Shown piece after piece: positions 1 through 16,200 of a stretch of DNA of 64,000 bases. This stretch comes from Micractinium sp. NFX-FRZ (taxonomy: Eukaryota; Chlorophyta; Trebouxiophyceae; Chlorellales; Chlorellaceae). The position numbers and the translations under genes are program-made. Within the stretch, counting starts at the first letter, position 1. Every line of letters begins with the position of its first letter. Below the pieces are notes generated by a model. That model worked only from the letters and a program-made list of their open reading frames with translations, did no database searches and was not told the DNA's origin. The stretch lies in NCBI GenBank assembly GCA_029339195.1, contig JAPTJF010000098.1:93634-157633 (forward strand). The letters run 5' to 3'.

Positions 1-80
1 ACATACACAGAGACACACACAAGACACCGGGACAGATCACACGGACAGATAGACCGCCGGACCCAGCACAACGCCCCCAC

Positions 81-3000
81 CTGCTCGACCAGCTCGCTGC
101 TGGAGTACTGCTGCTCCAGGAACTCCACGGCAATGTACTCGCCTGCGGTACAGGGGCGGTACAGGGGCGGAGCAGGGGGCGGTACAGGGGTGTCAGGTGC
201 AGTGGGATCGGAACATGCCGCAGGAACTCCACAGCAACGTACTCCCCCGCGGCTCGGTGCCAGGGCGGGCAGCATTGGGGCAGGGCACAGTCTGGCTCCC
301 TCTGCAAGAAGCAGGCTTGACTGGGGACCGCACACAGTGAGCGACCGGCTTGCAGCGGCAACTGGAAGCTGGAAGCTGCCACCACCCCGGTTGTCCCCTC
401 AATCTCCCCAAAACGCCAAAGGACTGTGCTGCCCTCCCCCTCACCCTGCGCCAGCTTGAAGATGTTCTTCTTGCGGTCGATGATCTTCACGCACCCCTGC
501 GAGTCCAGGCAGGCAATGTCGCCTGCAGGAGGTGCACCGGGGAGGGAGGGGAGGCACGCTCTTCAGGCAAACCCTGCGTGGACGAAGCGGCCCACGACAA
601 GCTCCGCTGCTATTTCCGACTTAAAAATCCTCCACTGTGCCTCCGCCAGCTTCCCCCCAGCGTTTCTGCTGGCACGTGCACAGCGTAGCAACAGCACGCC
701 TCACCGGTGTGGAAGAAGCCGTCGGCGTCAAACTCGGCCGCCGTCTTCTCGGGGTCCTTGAAATACCCGGCAAACACCATTGGGCCACGGATGCACACCT
801 CGCCCTGCGCAGGGGGGCAGTGCACGACGGGATTAGCGGGCAAGCGCAGCGGCAGTGAGTGTTGTTGGAGTGCCCCGAAATAGGACAGGGCTGGCGCTGC
901 ATGCCCAGGCCCCCACACAACAAGCCGCACACGATGCACCTGCGGTGGCCTGCCCTGCGCGGTGTGCCCAGTACTCCGCTTGGGCATGCGCCCCGTGCAC
1001 ACAAGTGCACCCAGACCCGCCCAGCTGGCGCACCACAGGAGCGCAGGCACTACCCACCTTGGGAGGGCTCCCCTGCGCATCGTACTTGAGCTCCGGCACG
1101 CTTTCCAGCCGGAACTCAGTGGCCGCCAGCGGCGGACCCACTGCACAAAGCGGGTGTTGAAGACGCACCCCTCAGCCTTATGTGAGGCATTGTGAGGGGT
1201 GGCGGAGGGGTTGCTGCCAACCGGAGGGCTGCCCCGCCTGCTCAATTTGCTGCACGGTTGAGGAAAGCACCCCCACTTGTCTTGCCTGTGTAGGCCATCT
1301 TAGGGGTGGGCAGCATGATGAACGAGGCGGCAGTGGTCTCAGTCAGGCCGTAGCCCTGCAAAGAGGATCAGTGCATTGACACAGACACGACTCGTTAGCT
1401 CCGTTGTGTGTGCAGCCACCTGTTGGGGCGGAGGCAACAGGAATCCGTGCCAAGCCGTAGCCCTGCAGTGCCGGAGAACAAGAACACGAGTGGCAAATGG
1501 TTTAGCCCCGACGCGCGCAGGCATGGGCCGGCCGGCGCAGGCGCAAGCGGTGGCACCCCGGGCGGGCACCCTGCAGACAGCGGCACAGCCTCGGGGGAGC
1601 CGATAAACCCTAGACCCTAGACCCTAAAACCCACAAACCCTCGGGGGAGCCGGGTGGACTGCCCACGCCAGTGTGGCGGCAATGGTGTGACAACCCGGGC
1701 GAGCGGGCAGGCAGGCAGGCGCACGCTGCCACGCCAAGGAGCAGAGGGCAGCACATGCGCACCTGCAGCAGCGGCGCCATGCAGACGTTGCAAAAGTCCT
1801 CCACATGGGGAGCCAGCGGGGCGCCGCCGCTCACGATGAACCGCACCCTGCACTCACACAATGGCACGTGTGTGTCAATCAAGGGGTCGTCGCAGCGCAG
1901 AGGAGGCGGAGCCAACGGGGAGGCTGCGCTGACAACCAACCAACTGCACCCTGCACACGTGCGTTTGGGGCGCCAGGCAGCGTGCGTGCGCGCCAGGTGC
2001 TCGTGTGGGGCAGGACACGGTCGGTGCAGCCCAGAGATGGCCCGGAGATACCGCCCACCTGCCCACCGCCCGCCGGACCCTGTCAAAGCCCCAGGTCTGC
2101 AGCCATACAGTAACGCTTGCATGGCACCAAAACCAACAGTGTACGCCACCCCTCACCTGCCGCCTAGCGCCTGCGTGACCTTGCCGAAAGTAAGCAGTGC
2201 ATAGACCTGGTGTAAGTCACATACAAAGGCAGTACGCTCACCTGCCGCCCAGCGCCTGCTTGACCTTGCCAAAGACGGTGCTGTCCACCAGGGCGCCCGC
2301 CAGCCTGCGCAGGGGTGGGTGGGTTGGGAATGGAATTGCATGCTAAAGGTTGGGATTGCAGGGAGGACTGGGGGGGGGGGGGGGCCTGAGGCGGGCGGCC
2401 ACCTCAGCGGGACGCGGCAGACCTCTCCCCCTGCCTCCCCCTTCAAGGGAGACCTGCCTCTTGTCCCCTCACCCCTCCTCCCCACTCACCTCCCCTTCCC
2501 TCCCCTCATGCCTCATCCCCTCCCCCACCCACCCACCCAAAGGGCAGCCCCTGCTTGAGCAGGAAGAGCTTGTAGTTGTAGGCGGCGTTGAACACCATCT
2601 GGGCCAGCCCGCCAGCCTTCTTCAGCTTGCTGCGCACTGCAGGGTGGGGCAGGGAGGGAGGGCGGTGCATGAGCGATGAGCGGCACACAGGTCCACGTGC
2701 ACGTGGGACGCACAGGCAGAGGCGTGCCAAGGCAGAGGGGCGCCAGCCGCCATCAGACTCTGTGCGCTGCACGGCCACTTCACGGCCACGACTCCACCCC
2801 ATCCCAACATGCATGGCGCTTGCTTCCTCTCCAAAGCAGCACATCCGCAACACACCCACCGCCCCTGCCCTGCTGGCCCCCATGCCACCACCCATCCACC
2901 TAAACAACACAAACACACAGCACAACCCACCCCCGCCCTGCGTGCGCCCCGGCCACATGGGCACACAATTTCAACTGAAAAGAACGCCTCACCCCCATCC

Positions 3001-6000
3001 TCCACCCGCTCCAGGATGCGGGGCACCGCGATGAAGAGGGAGGGGCGCAGTGCCGCGACGTCGTCCATCAACAACTTCACGTTGCCCTGCACGACCCGGC
3101 GGCGCGTCGTGGGGCAGGGGCCGGGGGGGGCGGGGGGAGCGCGACGTCAGCAAACATAGGTTGCCCCCTATGTTGCAGCACATACGATGCAATGTGTGCC
3201 CCCCACCCCCACCCCACCACAGCCATAGCCCCCCACCCACCTGCCAGCACCCGATGTGCCCCCGATCACCTCCACCATTGCCCGCCCTTCAGCACACATC
3301 CGCCACTCAATGCCCTCACCTGCCAGTACCCGATGTGCCCGCCCTCCCCCCTGCCGTACCGTGTGTCCCCCCGCCCACGCCACCCCCCCACCTGCCAGTA
3401 CCCGATGTGCCCGCCCACGCACAGCGCCAGCTCTTCGATGATCCGCCCAAAGGAGTGGGCCAGCGGCAGGTAGGACAGCACGCTGTCCTCCCCGCTGAAC
3501 GCGATGCCGGCCTGGGGTGGGGTGGGGGGGCAGCCAAGGGGGGCAGCCAGGGGGAAGGCGGTGTGGGAATGAGGGACCATTCGTTCAGGAGTCAGTCGGC
3601 GGGCAGTATGCTGTGACCCCCGCTGAAGGCCATGCCGGGCTGGCGCCAGGTGGGCAGGGGTGAGGGGTTATCTTCAAAACAAAAAAGTTGACTACTCAGA
3701 GCACACGCGCTCGCCGCCGCACACCACTCACTTGCACCTGCACCCCTGCGCCCTGGACCAACCACATGCAGCAACCTTGACCCAAAGCATTCCAAACAAC
3801 CGGCCCCACCTGCACCAGCAGGTTGCGTGCGCCCGCCACCCCCGCCACATAGTTTTTGTGCGTGGTCATCACTCCCTTGGGGGTGCCCGTGGTGCCGCTG
3901 CAGGCGGGAGCGGAAAGGTGATTCAGAGGCGCAGGCAACCGGGTGGGGGAAGGGGGAGGCGGGACACAAACTTGCGTGCCTGTGCTGCACCACGGGTGCC
4001 TCAAATCTCTACATACAAACCCCGCTGCCAACCATCTTGCTGCCCTGCCTTCCCACCTGGTATACATGATGCAGGCGATGTCGTCGGGCGTGGGGGGCGT
4101 GGGGGTCAGGGGGGCGCCCTTGCCGCTCTCCAGGAAGTCGGCAAAGGACACCACCTGCAATTCAAGGCCGAGGGTTCACAGGTCAGAAAGAGTATGCTGG
4201 TTAAAAGGAGGGGTGGTCGCCAGGCAATGACGGGAAGCGATCACCCGCAGGGGGCGGGGGGTACAAGGTTGGGGAGGCACAAGGGCACGTGATGCGGTGT
4301 GCAGGGGCACATGATGCAGGGGCGCAGAACAGAGGAGGAATGGGCAGTGGGGAGGGTGGAGCAGGGCCCTCCCCCGCCCCCTGGGGGGCACTTGTGGAGC
4401 GCAGGGGAGGCAGCAAACGGGCAACAGGGCCGGCGTGGGTGGGCAGCAGGGAGGCAGCCGGACAAAAGGAGTGCATGCACCCCTCCCTGCCCACCAACAG
4501 CACAGCTGCTCACACCACATCTCCCTTGCTTGGTTGGGCCTACTCATGAAAGTCTGCATGTTCACAACCGCAACCGTACCCCCAACACAGACCGCACTCA
4601 CGCACCTTGATGCCAGCATCTGTGCAGGCCTTCAGTGCCGCCTCGTCCCCCTTTCCAATGTAGATCACTGCAGGCAGGCAGGCAGGCAGGCAGGGGGGGA
4701 GGGAGGGAGGCATGAGGTGGGGGACGGCGCGCCAAGGGAGCACTCTTGTGTGGGGCTCCAACGCCGCCGCGTCTACACTGCCGATGGGCAAGGGTCAGGC
4801 AGGCTCAGGAGGGAGGGAGGGCATACACCCCACCTCCACGTTGGACAGGGGGAGGCGTTTGGTGTGCCAGTGGTGAGGGAGGTCAGTAGCCACCCACCCC
4901 AGCTCCGACCACCCACCTTGTGCTGACAGCCCACAGCCACGCCCAACCCAACCGTGTCGCCCTCACACCTGTGTGACACCTACCCGTCCACCCGCGCCCA
5001 TGCCACACCCTCCATCAGCATCCCTTTTAATTCCAATACTGTAGAAATGCAAAAGTGGCAGCCCCCCACCTGTCTTGACATATGCCTTGATCTTGTCTGC
5101 CACCTTGCAGAACTTGGCCAGGTTGGGGGTGTCCACCAGCGCCAGGCACATCTCTGCGGGCGCAGCGAGAGGGTAGAAAGAAACGGGCCATTGGAGCCAA
5201 GACACGACGGATGAGTAAAAGGCAGGGCCCGCGCTTGACAGAGAGCACGCAGTGCACCCCGCCCAGCAGATGCCAGTGCGCCCGCCCACCTGAGCGATTC
5301 ACAATGCACTCACTGGTCCACCTCCACGGCCCTCGCCACCCCCGTCATCACTGTGCAGCCGCAGAAGGGCACGCAGTGCACCCCAGCCAAGAGCAGGCAG
5401 TACGCCCAGCCAACAGCAGGCAGTACGCCAGTACGCCCACCCACCCGAGTGGTTCACAATGTACTCCACCGCCGACTCGCCCAGGGAGTCGTAGATGGGC
5501 ACTGCAGAGCAGGGGAAGCAAAGGGGGGTGAGTCGGGCTGAGTCAGGGACCGCAAGGGGGCGGCGGCGCGAGCGCCGCGACGCGACAGAGAGCAGGGCAG
5601 GCGTCGGCGTCGGCGGGCGGCGGCGGCGGGCAGCGGCAACAAGAACAGGAACCCGGCGGCATCGGGAGGCGGTGCAGTGGGTTCTGGAGGAGCACAGACT
5701 GGGCGGGCAGCTGGCTACACAATGCGTGCCACCTGCTGCTGCAGCAGTGCTCACCGATGGTGCCGCTGACGTTGTCGCAGGCCCGAATGGCCAGCATCCA
5801 CTCGACATTGTTGGCTGCAGGCAGGGGCAGGGCAGGGCAGGCACAGCAGGGTGGGCAGGGCAGGGCAGGGCAGGCAGCAGGCGTCAGCGCTGTGAAGCGT
5901 CAAAGAGGAAAGGAGGAGCCTCACGCCGTCCTGCCCTGTACTGCACGTTTTTGAATCGGTGCCAAACGGAAACCATGACCCAGAAGCCATGCACAGCCAG

Positions 6001-6840
6001 CAGCCCAAGAGGGTGCCCAGCCTGTACACCTTTGGCCATGGCTGCAGAAGGACTGCAGTGACCGCGCACCCCACAGGGCACCATCCCTGTACCCACCCGA
6101 GTAGATGCCCAGCTTGTCCTTGGGGCGGAACCCGGCAGCAGTCAGCGCCGCCGCCAGCTGCTGTGCACGCTCTGCAGGTGGACCAGGCAGAGACGGGGGC
6201 ACGTTAAGCTGGCGAGGAGCGGGGGGCCGGTCGGGACGGCGACAGTGGCAGGTGTGCTTTGCCCAGGGGAAGGACGCTTTGCAGGGCCGGCAGGGTATGC
6301 GTGCGGGTGCACATGCGGCTGCATGAGATGCTGCTATGCTGCCTCAGAACGTTGGTTCCGGGCAACACGCACAGTTGGTGCTCGAACTGGGGTAGTGCGC
6401 AATCCCAGACGAGTGGCACACGCCCCTGCCCAGCCCTCACCCTGCGCCTGCTTGAAAGTGATGAACTGGAAGGGCCCGGCGGTGCCGTCCTCCCCCACCG
6501 GCCGCCAGCCCAGGCACCTGCAAGATCGGGCAGCATTGGCGGAGCGGGCTGGAGGGGGTGGCTCCCGTAGCGCCAGGTGGCTGCCGCGGCGGCTCCTGCC
6601 CAGAGCGCCGGCTGGCTTTGCCCTGCTCCCCACCTCGCCCCCCGCGCACCTGTTGTCGCCGTGCTCTTCCACAGCCTTGTTAAACAGCTCGTAGAGCGTG
6701 GCGCAGCCATTATACGTCTCGGGCAGCGCCTCGGCGGAGGCCTTGTTCCTGTAAACACCCGAGACGCTTGGCTGGCTGTCGGTGGCGGCGCGTGGCTCGC
6801 CCACCCGAACGGTAATTGGGCCCACCGAGGTGGCTGCCAT
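81..6840 (-). CDS. LACS: Long-chain acyl-CoA synthetase (AMP-binding), 3' end beyond window
   Basis: Activates long-chain fatty acids to acyl-CoA with ATP and CoA, feeding lipid synthesis or breakdown. Nineteen exons in gene order: 6840-6650, 6517-6441, 6171-6097, 5814-5755, 5501-5445, 5153-5070, 4667-4606, 4154-4057, 3897-3810, 3511-3392, 3086-2993, 2636-2537, 2304-2242, 1847-1763, 1355-1286, 1140-1058, 804-705, 522-445, 142-81; phases join cleanly to 549 codons. Visible signatures are the P-loop YTSGTTGTPKGV (about residues 233-244), YLPLAHSFGR, VSGGAPLAP, GYGLTETT, GYFKDPEKT and DRKKNIFKLAQGEYIAVE. Family members have about 650-700 residues, so roughly the last 100 lie left of base 1. The start MAATSVGP has no obvious targeting peptide. 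The donor at 1286 reads GC; a GT 11 bases further on is a poorer protein match. Several introns hold copies of exon edges (see findings). Family assignment is firm; substrate range and location are not visible. Confidence 0.93.
1603..1638. repeat. Telomere-like repeat inside a LACS intron
   Basis: Three CCCTAGA/CCCTAAA-type units resemble the plant and Chlorella telomere repeat. They are flanked by a perfect 14-base direct repeat, cctcgggggagccg, at 1589-1602 and 1639-1652. The array lies in the intron between the exons 1847-1763 and 1355-1286. It is short and degenerate. Confidence 0.7.
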
Positions 6841-8613
6841 TGTGCGAGATCGACACTCTGCCAAGGTCCTTTCGTTCGGCTGTCGACCCAACACAGACGA
6901 GCTCCGAAGAACGATCAAAGGCTCTTACGGCCGTTCTGACACGACGGCAAGCGTCTGGAGCCCGATGGCAAGAGGGCGCCCTGCCGCGCTGCGCCTGCTG
7001 GGGCGGTGGGGGTGGGCGGGGAGCGGGGCCTGCCGTCGGAGGAGGGAGATGTTAATGGGGCGCATCGGTACGGTCTAGGCGCGCCGATGATCAAGGAGGA
7101 CTGATTTGAATGCAGTGGGGTGCAAGAGGCTCCAAGAATTGACAACATTTCCGTGCGTGCCTCGCACATTGCAAGCGGCACAGGGTGAGCGTGCAGCGGG
7201 GGGCACTTCGGTTGGTTCCAAGCCATACACTAACAAACCCTCCGGGTTTTGATGACCTCAGAAACCCCCCTTGGTTTCACCCACTCCCCCAACCACGTGC
7301 CCTACCAGCAGTGCCACCAAGAAATGGTGCCACAGCTTTGAGCACGTGTTTGCGGAGGGTGAACAGTGCGCTGGTGAGCCCCTGAGCTGGCCAGGCGACT
7401 TTTGTGAAGGTCCTGGCAGACCTCGAGAAGATGAAGGGGAAAGGTTAGCGGAGAATGTGGTTTTTGAGACCATCCCAGTTTCGGCGAGGCGCACCGCCAC
7501 CCACCGGCAAGCGGAAGGGAGAGGGCACCGATCAGACCTCGCCGGGACTGCAGGGGGCGTGGGGGGGCCAGCACTCAGAGAAGTTCTTGACCCCTTCCCA
7601 CCACATCCATTCAGGGCCAATGAAGTAATTTACATGAGCATTTGGAAAAGGGAAGTGTGCGGTGAGCGCGCTGGGCCCTGGGCGTGCTCCGCCACTGTGC
7701 CACCACGGCCTCATGGGTGCCTGGCTGGCGGCACATGTGCTTGTGTGGAGGAAAATGGGCGCCCTGGTGCGTGCTGGGCGTCCCCGACAAAGGCAACGGG
7801 CCTCGCCCAGAAGTGATTGACGTTGGTGGGGTGGGGTATGAAGACGGGAAGCTGGCGCTTTGAAGGTTGTCCCGCTCATGTGCACTCACTTTTTGTCGTC
7901 GCCGCCCGCCGCCGCCCGCCGCCCCTTGCAGACGACGCCCCTTCTCTTCCACAACCTCCGCCCCTGTAGCCCTTTCGAAAGTAGACGGGGGGGAGGGGGG
8001 CAGGAGGGAGGTGGAAAGTAGGTGCCGTGCGTGGGTTGGCGGGTGGGTTGGTAAAAGAGGGAGGCGCCTCCACCAAAACCTTACCTCAGAGGCCCCCCCA
8101 CGCGAGCGTGAAGTGAGCGTCCCCTGAGGGGGAGGGAAGGGGGCTGGGGGTTGTGGGCCAGGTTAGTATGGGGGCGTCCAGGTGCGACTAGGGTGGGGGT
8201 GGCGGAAAAAAGGGGCGGGCGGGATGCAGGCGGCGCATGGGGGGCGGCTGAGTGGGTGGGTGCACGCTTGGGGTCTTTGGGCTGGAGAACGCTCCATGCG
8301 AGCCTGCTCGCTGCCTGCGCCTGCTCTTTTAAGCCCTGTCATCCACTTGCTCACTCTGTCGTCGCTCGCATCAAGGCACGCCCATCCTTGCGACCGTTCA
8401 ACCCCCCACCTCACGCACCCATCAGGCCTTCCTGTGCTGGCCCCGAGACGACAGCTGTTCAACAAATTTCCTCTTCCTCACCCCGCCCTCCACTTTCTCA
8501 TCAACCACAGCTCAACTTCCTTCATCCCATCCACTCATCTTCGTCCCCATTCCTTCCTCCTCAACCCTTTTCCCCTCCTTGCTCTCTATAATGAAATTTC
8601 CCCACATGTATTC
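6841..8613. other. Intergenic: LACS upstream region and polyubiquitin 3' flank
   Basis: This stretch separates the LACS start from the polyubiquitin poly(A) signal. LACS promoter elements should lie in 6841 to about 7200, but I see no clear TATA box. Open frames near 7258-7816 exist on both strands; they lack recognisable motifs and look like GC-rich chance frames. From 8330 to 8590 the plus strand is strongly C/T-rich. Confidence 0.5.
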
Positions 8614-8618
8614 TTACA
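8614..8618 (-). terminator. TGTAA polyadenylation signal of polyubiquitin
   Basis: The minus strand reads TGTAA 143 bases downstream of the polyubiquitin stop codon. TGTAA is the standard green-algal poly(A) signal. Confidence 0.7.
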
Positions 8619-8760
8619 GAAGATCATGCAGTGTACACGGGATGCAGTACAGAGTGGGGAGAGGGGGTGAGGTACAATGGCCTGCGTCCCGCAGGGGGTG
8701 CAGGCCTGCGCTCCGGAGGACGACTACGCCAATGGTGGCCAGCCGTCGCACCCAGGCCGC

Positions 8761-12629
<3,869 letters not shown>

Positions 12630-12641
12630 GGTGGCCTAAAC

Positions 12642-12740
12642 CTGCGGCGGGGCCTGCGGGAGGGGGAGCAGGCGGTGAGGTCACTCGCACGCGGCCGCTG
12701 GCCCTCGGGCGCCCCAGCACCACACGGCCTCGATGCTCAC
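12642..12740 (-). other. Probable 5'-UTR intron of polyubiquitin
   Basis: On the minus strand a donor CAG|GTGAGCATCG (exon end 12741) and an acceptor CGCCGCAG (exon resumes 12641) bracket 99 bases, ending 12 bases before the ATG. Leader introns are common in plant polyubiquitin genes. The splice sites are seen; their use is inferred. Confidence 0.55.
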
Positions 12741-12741
12741 C

Positions 12742-13061
12742 TGCTCGGAGGACGAAACTGAACTGAGCGGGCGGCTGGAGCGGGGAAGGGAGCGCAAACT
12801 GAGGGCGAGAAGGGGCCTCCCAAGTTCAAGAGTGTGAGGGCCGTGCTGGGCTCACTGCATGGGACTTGCCGACACCGCTGGAGGCCTGCACACCGCCGTG
12901 TCGGTGTCTGAAAGGATTCACGTCCCGCGGGAGAGCGCCGCGGGCTCCTCCCTGCCAGCCGGCGGCGGCACAGGCGGGGCGGTCCTGAGAGGCTGCCGAC
13001 CTTGCGGCTGCCCCACGCCTGCCGCCCACCCCCGACACCGTCCTGGGCAACCACTCTTCGT
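12742..13061 (-). promoter_or_regulatory. Likely polyubiquitin promoter and leader
   Basis: Upstream flank of polyubiquitin, ending at the neighbouring carrier's 3' end. GC-rich, with no clear TATA box or heat-shock element. Placement is by position only. Confidence 0.35.
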
Positions 13062-13066
13062 GTTAC
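13062..13066 (-). terminator. TGTAA polyadenylation signal of the carrier gene
   Basis: The minus strand reads TGTAA 154 bases downstream of the carrier stop codon at 13220. Confidence 0.65.
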
Positions 13067-13219
13067 ACACAGATATGTGGGGGGAAAGAATTGGGGTGCC
13101 AGCATTCGTTCTTGGCTCTCATTTGACGTTTCAACGAAGCAGGAAAAAGAGCAGCTGCCGACGGGGCCCAGGTGGGTGCTGCCAACTGGCGAATGCCGAC
13201 GGCCTGTTGGCGCGTCCCG

Positions 13220-16200
13220 CTATCGCTGCCGCGGCCGCTGCTGCTGCTCACTGGTGTCCAAGCTGCGCGTGTGCGCCTCTAGCTTCTTGGGGTCACGAGC
13301 TGCTGCGCTGCCGCCTGCGCTGGCCGCGCTGGCGGCAGCAAAGAGGGCTACCGGTGCGACCGCCTCCGACGCCGCCACCTCTGTTGCCGGAAGGCCCTGC
13401 ACCCCCTGCTGCTGCTGCTGCTGCACTGCCGATGCTGCAGCCGGCACCAGTGCACCCTGCCGCTGTCCCTCATCTTCCCCCTCCTCCGCCTGCCGCCCCG
13501 CGCGCTGCTGCAGCGCCGGCGTGGGCGCGCGCTGCGTGCGCGGCGCTGGCGGCGGCGGCGGCGTCTCTGCCCAGTGCCTCAGCTGTCGGTTGATGAGCTC
13601 AAACGAGGTGAAGGTGACAGCCGCGGCGGGCGTGGTGCGCAGCAGGTTGGTCACGCAGCCGCGGTAGAATCCCTGGATACCGTCCTCCGCCATGATCTGC
13701 ACGTGTTCAAATTGAGGGGGGGGGGGGGGGGGGGGGGGGCCGGGGGGGCGAACAGATCAGGGGGGTTGCTTTGGGCTGCCCTCCTGTTGATCGTCTTTTG
13801 GGACATTGGGCTGCAGAGGATCTGTGCAAAAAGGGCTAACAAAGACATTTCGTGCGGGATATGCCTCCAGGACAGGCAGGGCAGCGGAGTTGCGGTCGAG
13901 TAGCAACGACTGCTTTCGCCCCAGCGCACGGCCCCACGATGCCAGGCCAAGGCCCACCCCGACAAAACGACCCTTCAATGCTCACCCTCATACCCTCCAT
14001 ACCCAGCACCCACACAACAGAAGGGTACGCACGGACCGGGTGACCGCCGCTGTGCTGGCGGCGTGCACATGTGAAGGCGGCACCACCATTGGCCACGTGC
14101 CACAACAAGTGCAACAAGTGCACGGTAGTACCACCCAAGCCCACCTGGCGGCAGGTGCGCGCAAAGCCTGTGAAGGCCCCCGTGCCGGCGATGTGCATGC
14201 GCGAGCGCACCACCTCGTGGGGATACGTGGCTGTGGAGGCAACCATCTTGGAGGTGGCAGACGCCAGGATGAGCTCGTACCTGGAAAGTACAAACAACAC
14301 AAACAAACAAAGCACAGCAGGGGTCAAGGTAAGAAAGGAGGCAATAGAGACACAGCCAGGGTGATGGGGTGCGCAGGGGAGCTGGAGCGGGCGAGCGGCG
14401 TGCAGAGGGCATGCAGAGCGCGGCGGCAGGTGAGCGGCAAAGCCGGCAGCTGGCACCCGGCGCCCAGCCTGCTGTGGCAGCTTCTCCACACAAAGGCGGG
14501 GTGGCGCTGCGCCCGTCCTGCCCTGCGCTTCTGCCTTGCCCCGCGGCCTGCTGCCTGGCATGGCAAGCAGCTGCGCCCAGCCCCTCGCTTTGCACAGCCC
14601 TCCTCCCTACTCACAAGTTGAGTGTGTCCTCCCTGTCGGGGTGCTGGGCCGCAAAGTGCGCCTTGATGGACTCGTAGAGAGGGAACTGGATGACGACGTG
14701 CATCACGCCCAGCAGGGAGGGCCCCAGGCCGCTGCAGAGGGGAACGAGGAGAGGAAGAGGCAGACGGATGAGGGGTTGAGATGACCCAACCCTGCACAAG
14801 GTACCGAGAACGACCTGCGGCCCCATCGGCCAGCACACACCTTCATTTCAACCTCCGCTCGCCCTGCAGCGCTTCTCCCTCAAGGGCAAGCCGGGAGCCA
14901 TTGCCGCTTGATAATAATAAAATCCATCCCTGCCCCAACAACACCCTGCCCGGTGCACCCACCTGTACAGCCCTTGCACGCCCTCCTCTCGCGCGATCCG
15001 CACCAGCGCGTCAATCGTGCCGCGGTACAGTGCCGGGTTCCCGCTTGCCCCCATGCGGATCCCCATGTTTTGAGTCTGCAGGAAGACAGCGGGGCAGGCA
15101 GCGGGGCAGGCGGAGGGGAGCAGGCAGAGGTCAGCAGAAGGCAGCGAGGCGGGGCGGGGGCGGGCCGAACGGGGCGGTTGGTGAACGTGCTGCTGGCAGA
15201 GCGCGAGATGCTTTTGCTCAAGAAGGGGCTGGCCTGGCCTGGCAGTGGCGCAGGGGAGGCGGCTCACCACCCCTGGCAAGTGAGCAACCCCAAAAGGGCT
15301 AGCACAGGTGGCCGCTTCCTCCCGCTGTTCACAATGCGCCCCAGCCTAGCTCGCGCCACCAAGGCACAGCCGAGCCCCTCACACGTTTCCCCCTCCCCAC
15401 TGCAGGGTCCAGGGCTGCCCCCTGTTGCCCCCTGCTGCCAGACCTACATCCCTGCTATCCGCCTGCCACACACTGCCTGTCCCTGGGGTGCGCCGCCTAC
15501 CTGCAGCCGCGTCTTGATCACCCAGAGCGGGTTGGTGATCAGCATGGTTGCAGCGCCTGCAGCAGAGCACGGGGCGCGGCACAATGGGGAGGGTGGGCAG
15601 GGTGGGGAGGCCTGCTGCAGCAGAGCGTGTTTCCAGACTGCGGCCGTGGTGACGACAGCGTGCACTGTGGGCAGGCAGCACAGAGCACACAGCAGCCTGG
15701 CTGGACAAGCACAAATGGCGGGAGCACTTGCAGGCCAGCCAGCACAGGATGCTGCACCGGGACGGAAGGTAGAACAACAGGCAGCGCAGCGCGCACAGCA
15801 GGGCCTGGCGGCTAGGCCACAAGCGCCTTGTAATGCCGCCACGCGCGATGCTTGCTGCATGTGCACATGAGCGAGGTGGCAGAAGGGAAGAGAGGCCGAA
15901 TGTGCGGCGGCGCACCTGCCCCCGCTGCCGCCGCCATGTGCACCGCCGCCGATGTGCTCCATTCGGGCGCCACCCGGCTGCCTATCGCCGTCTTCAGGCG
16001 CTCGTAGGCCGTGAAGTACACTGCCCAGTTGGGCAGCAGGGCCACCAGGGTGGGGGTGAGGCCGCGGTACAGCCCACGCATGCCTTCCTCCCGCATGATC
16101 TTGGACAGGCCGCCTGCAGGGCAGCCAGTGGGGAGCATGCATGGGGCGACGGCGGCATGGGGGCGGGGCAAGCGAGGAGGCGACAGGGCGTCTTTAAAAC

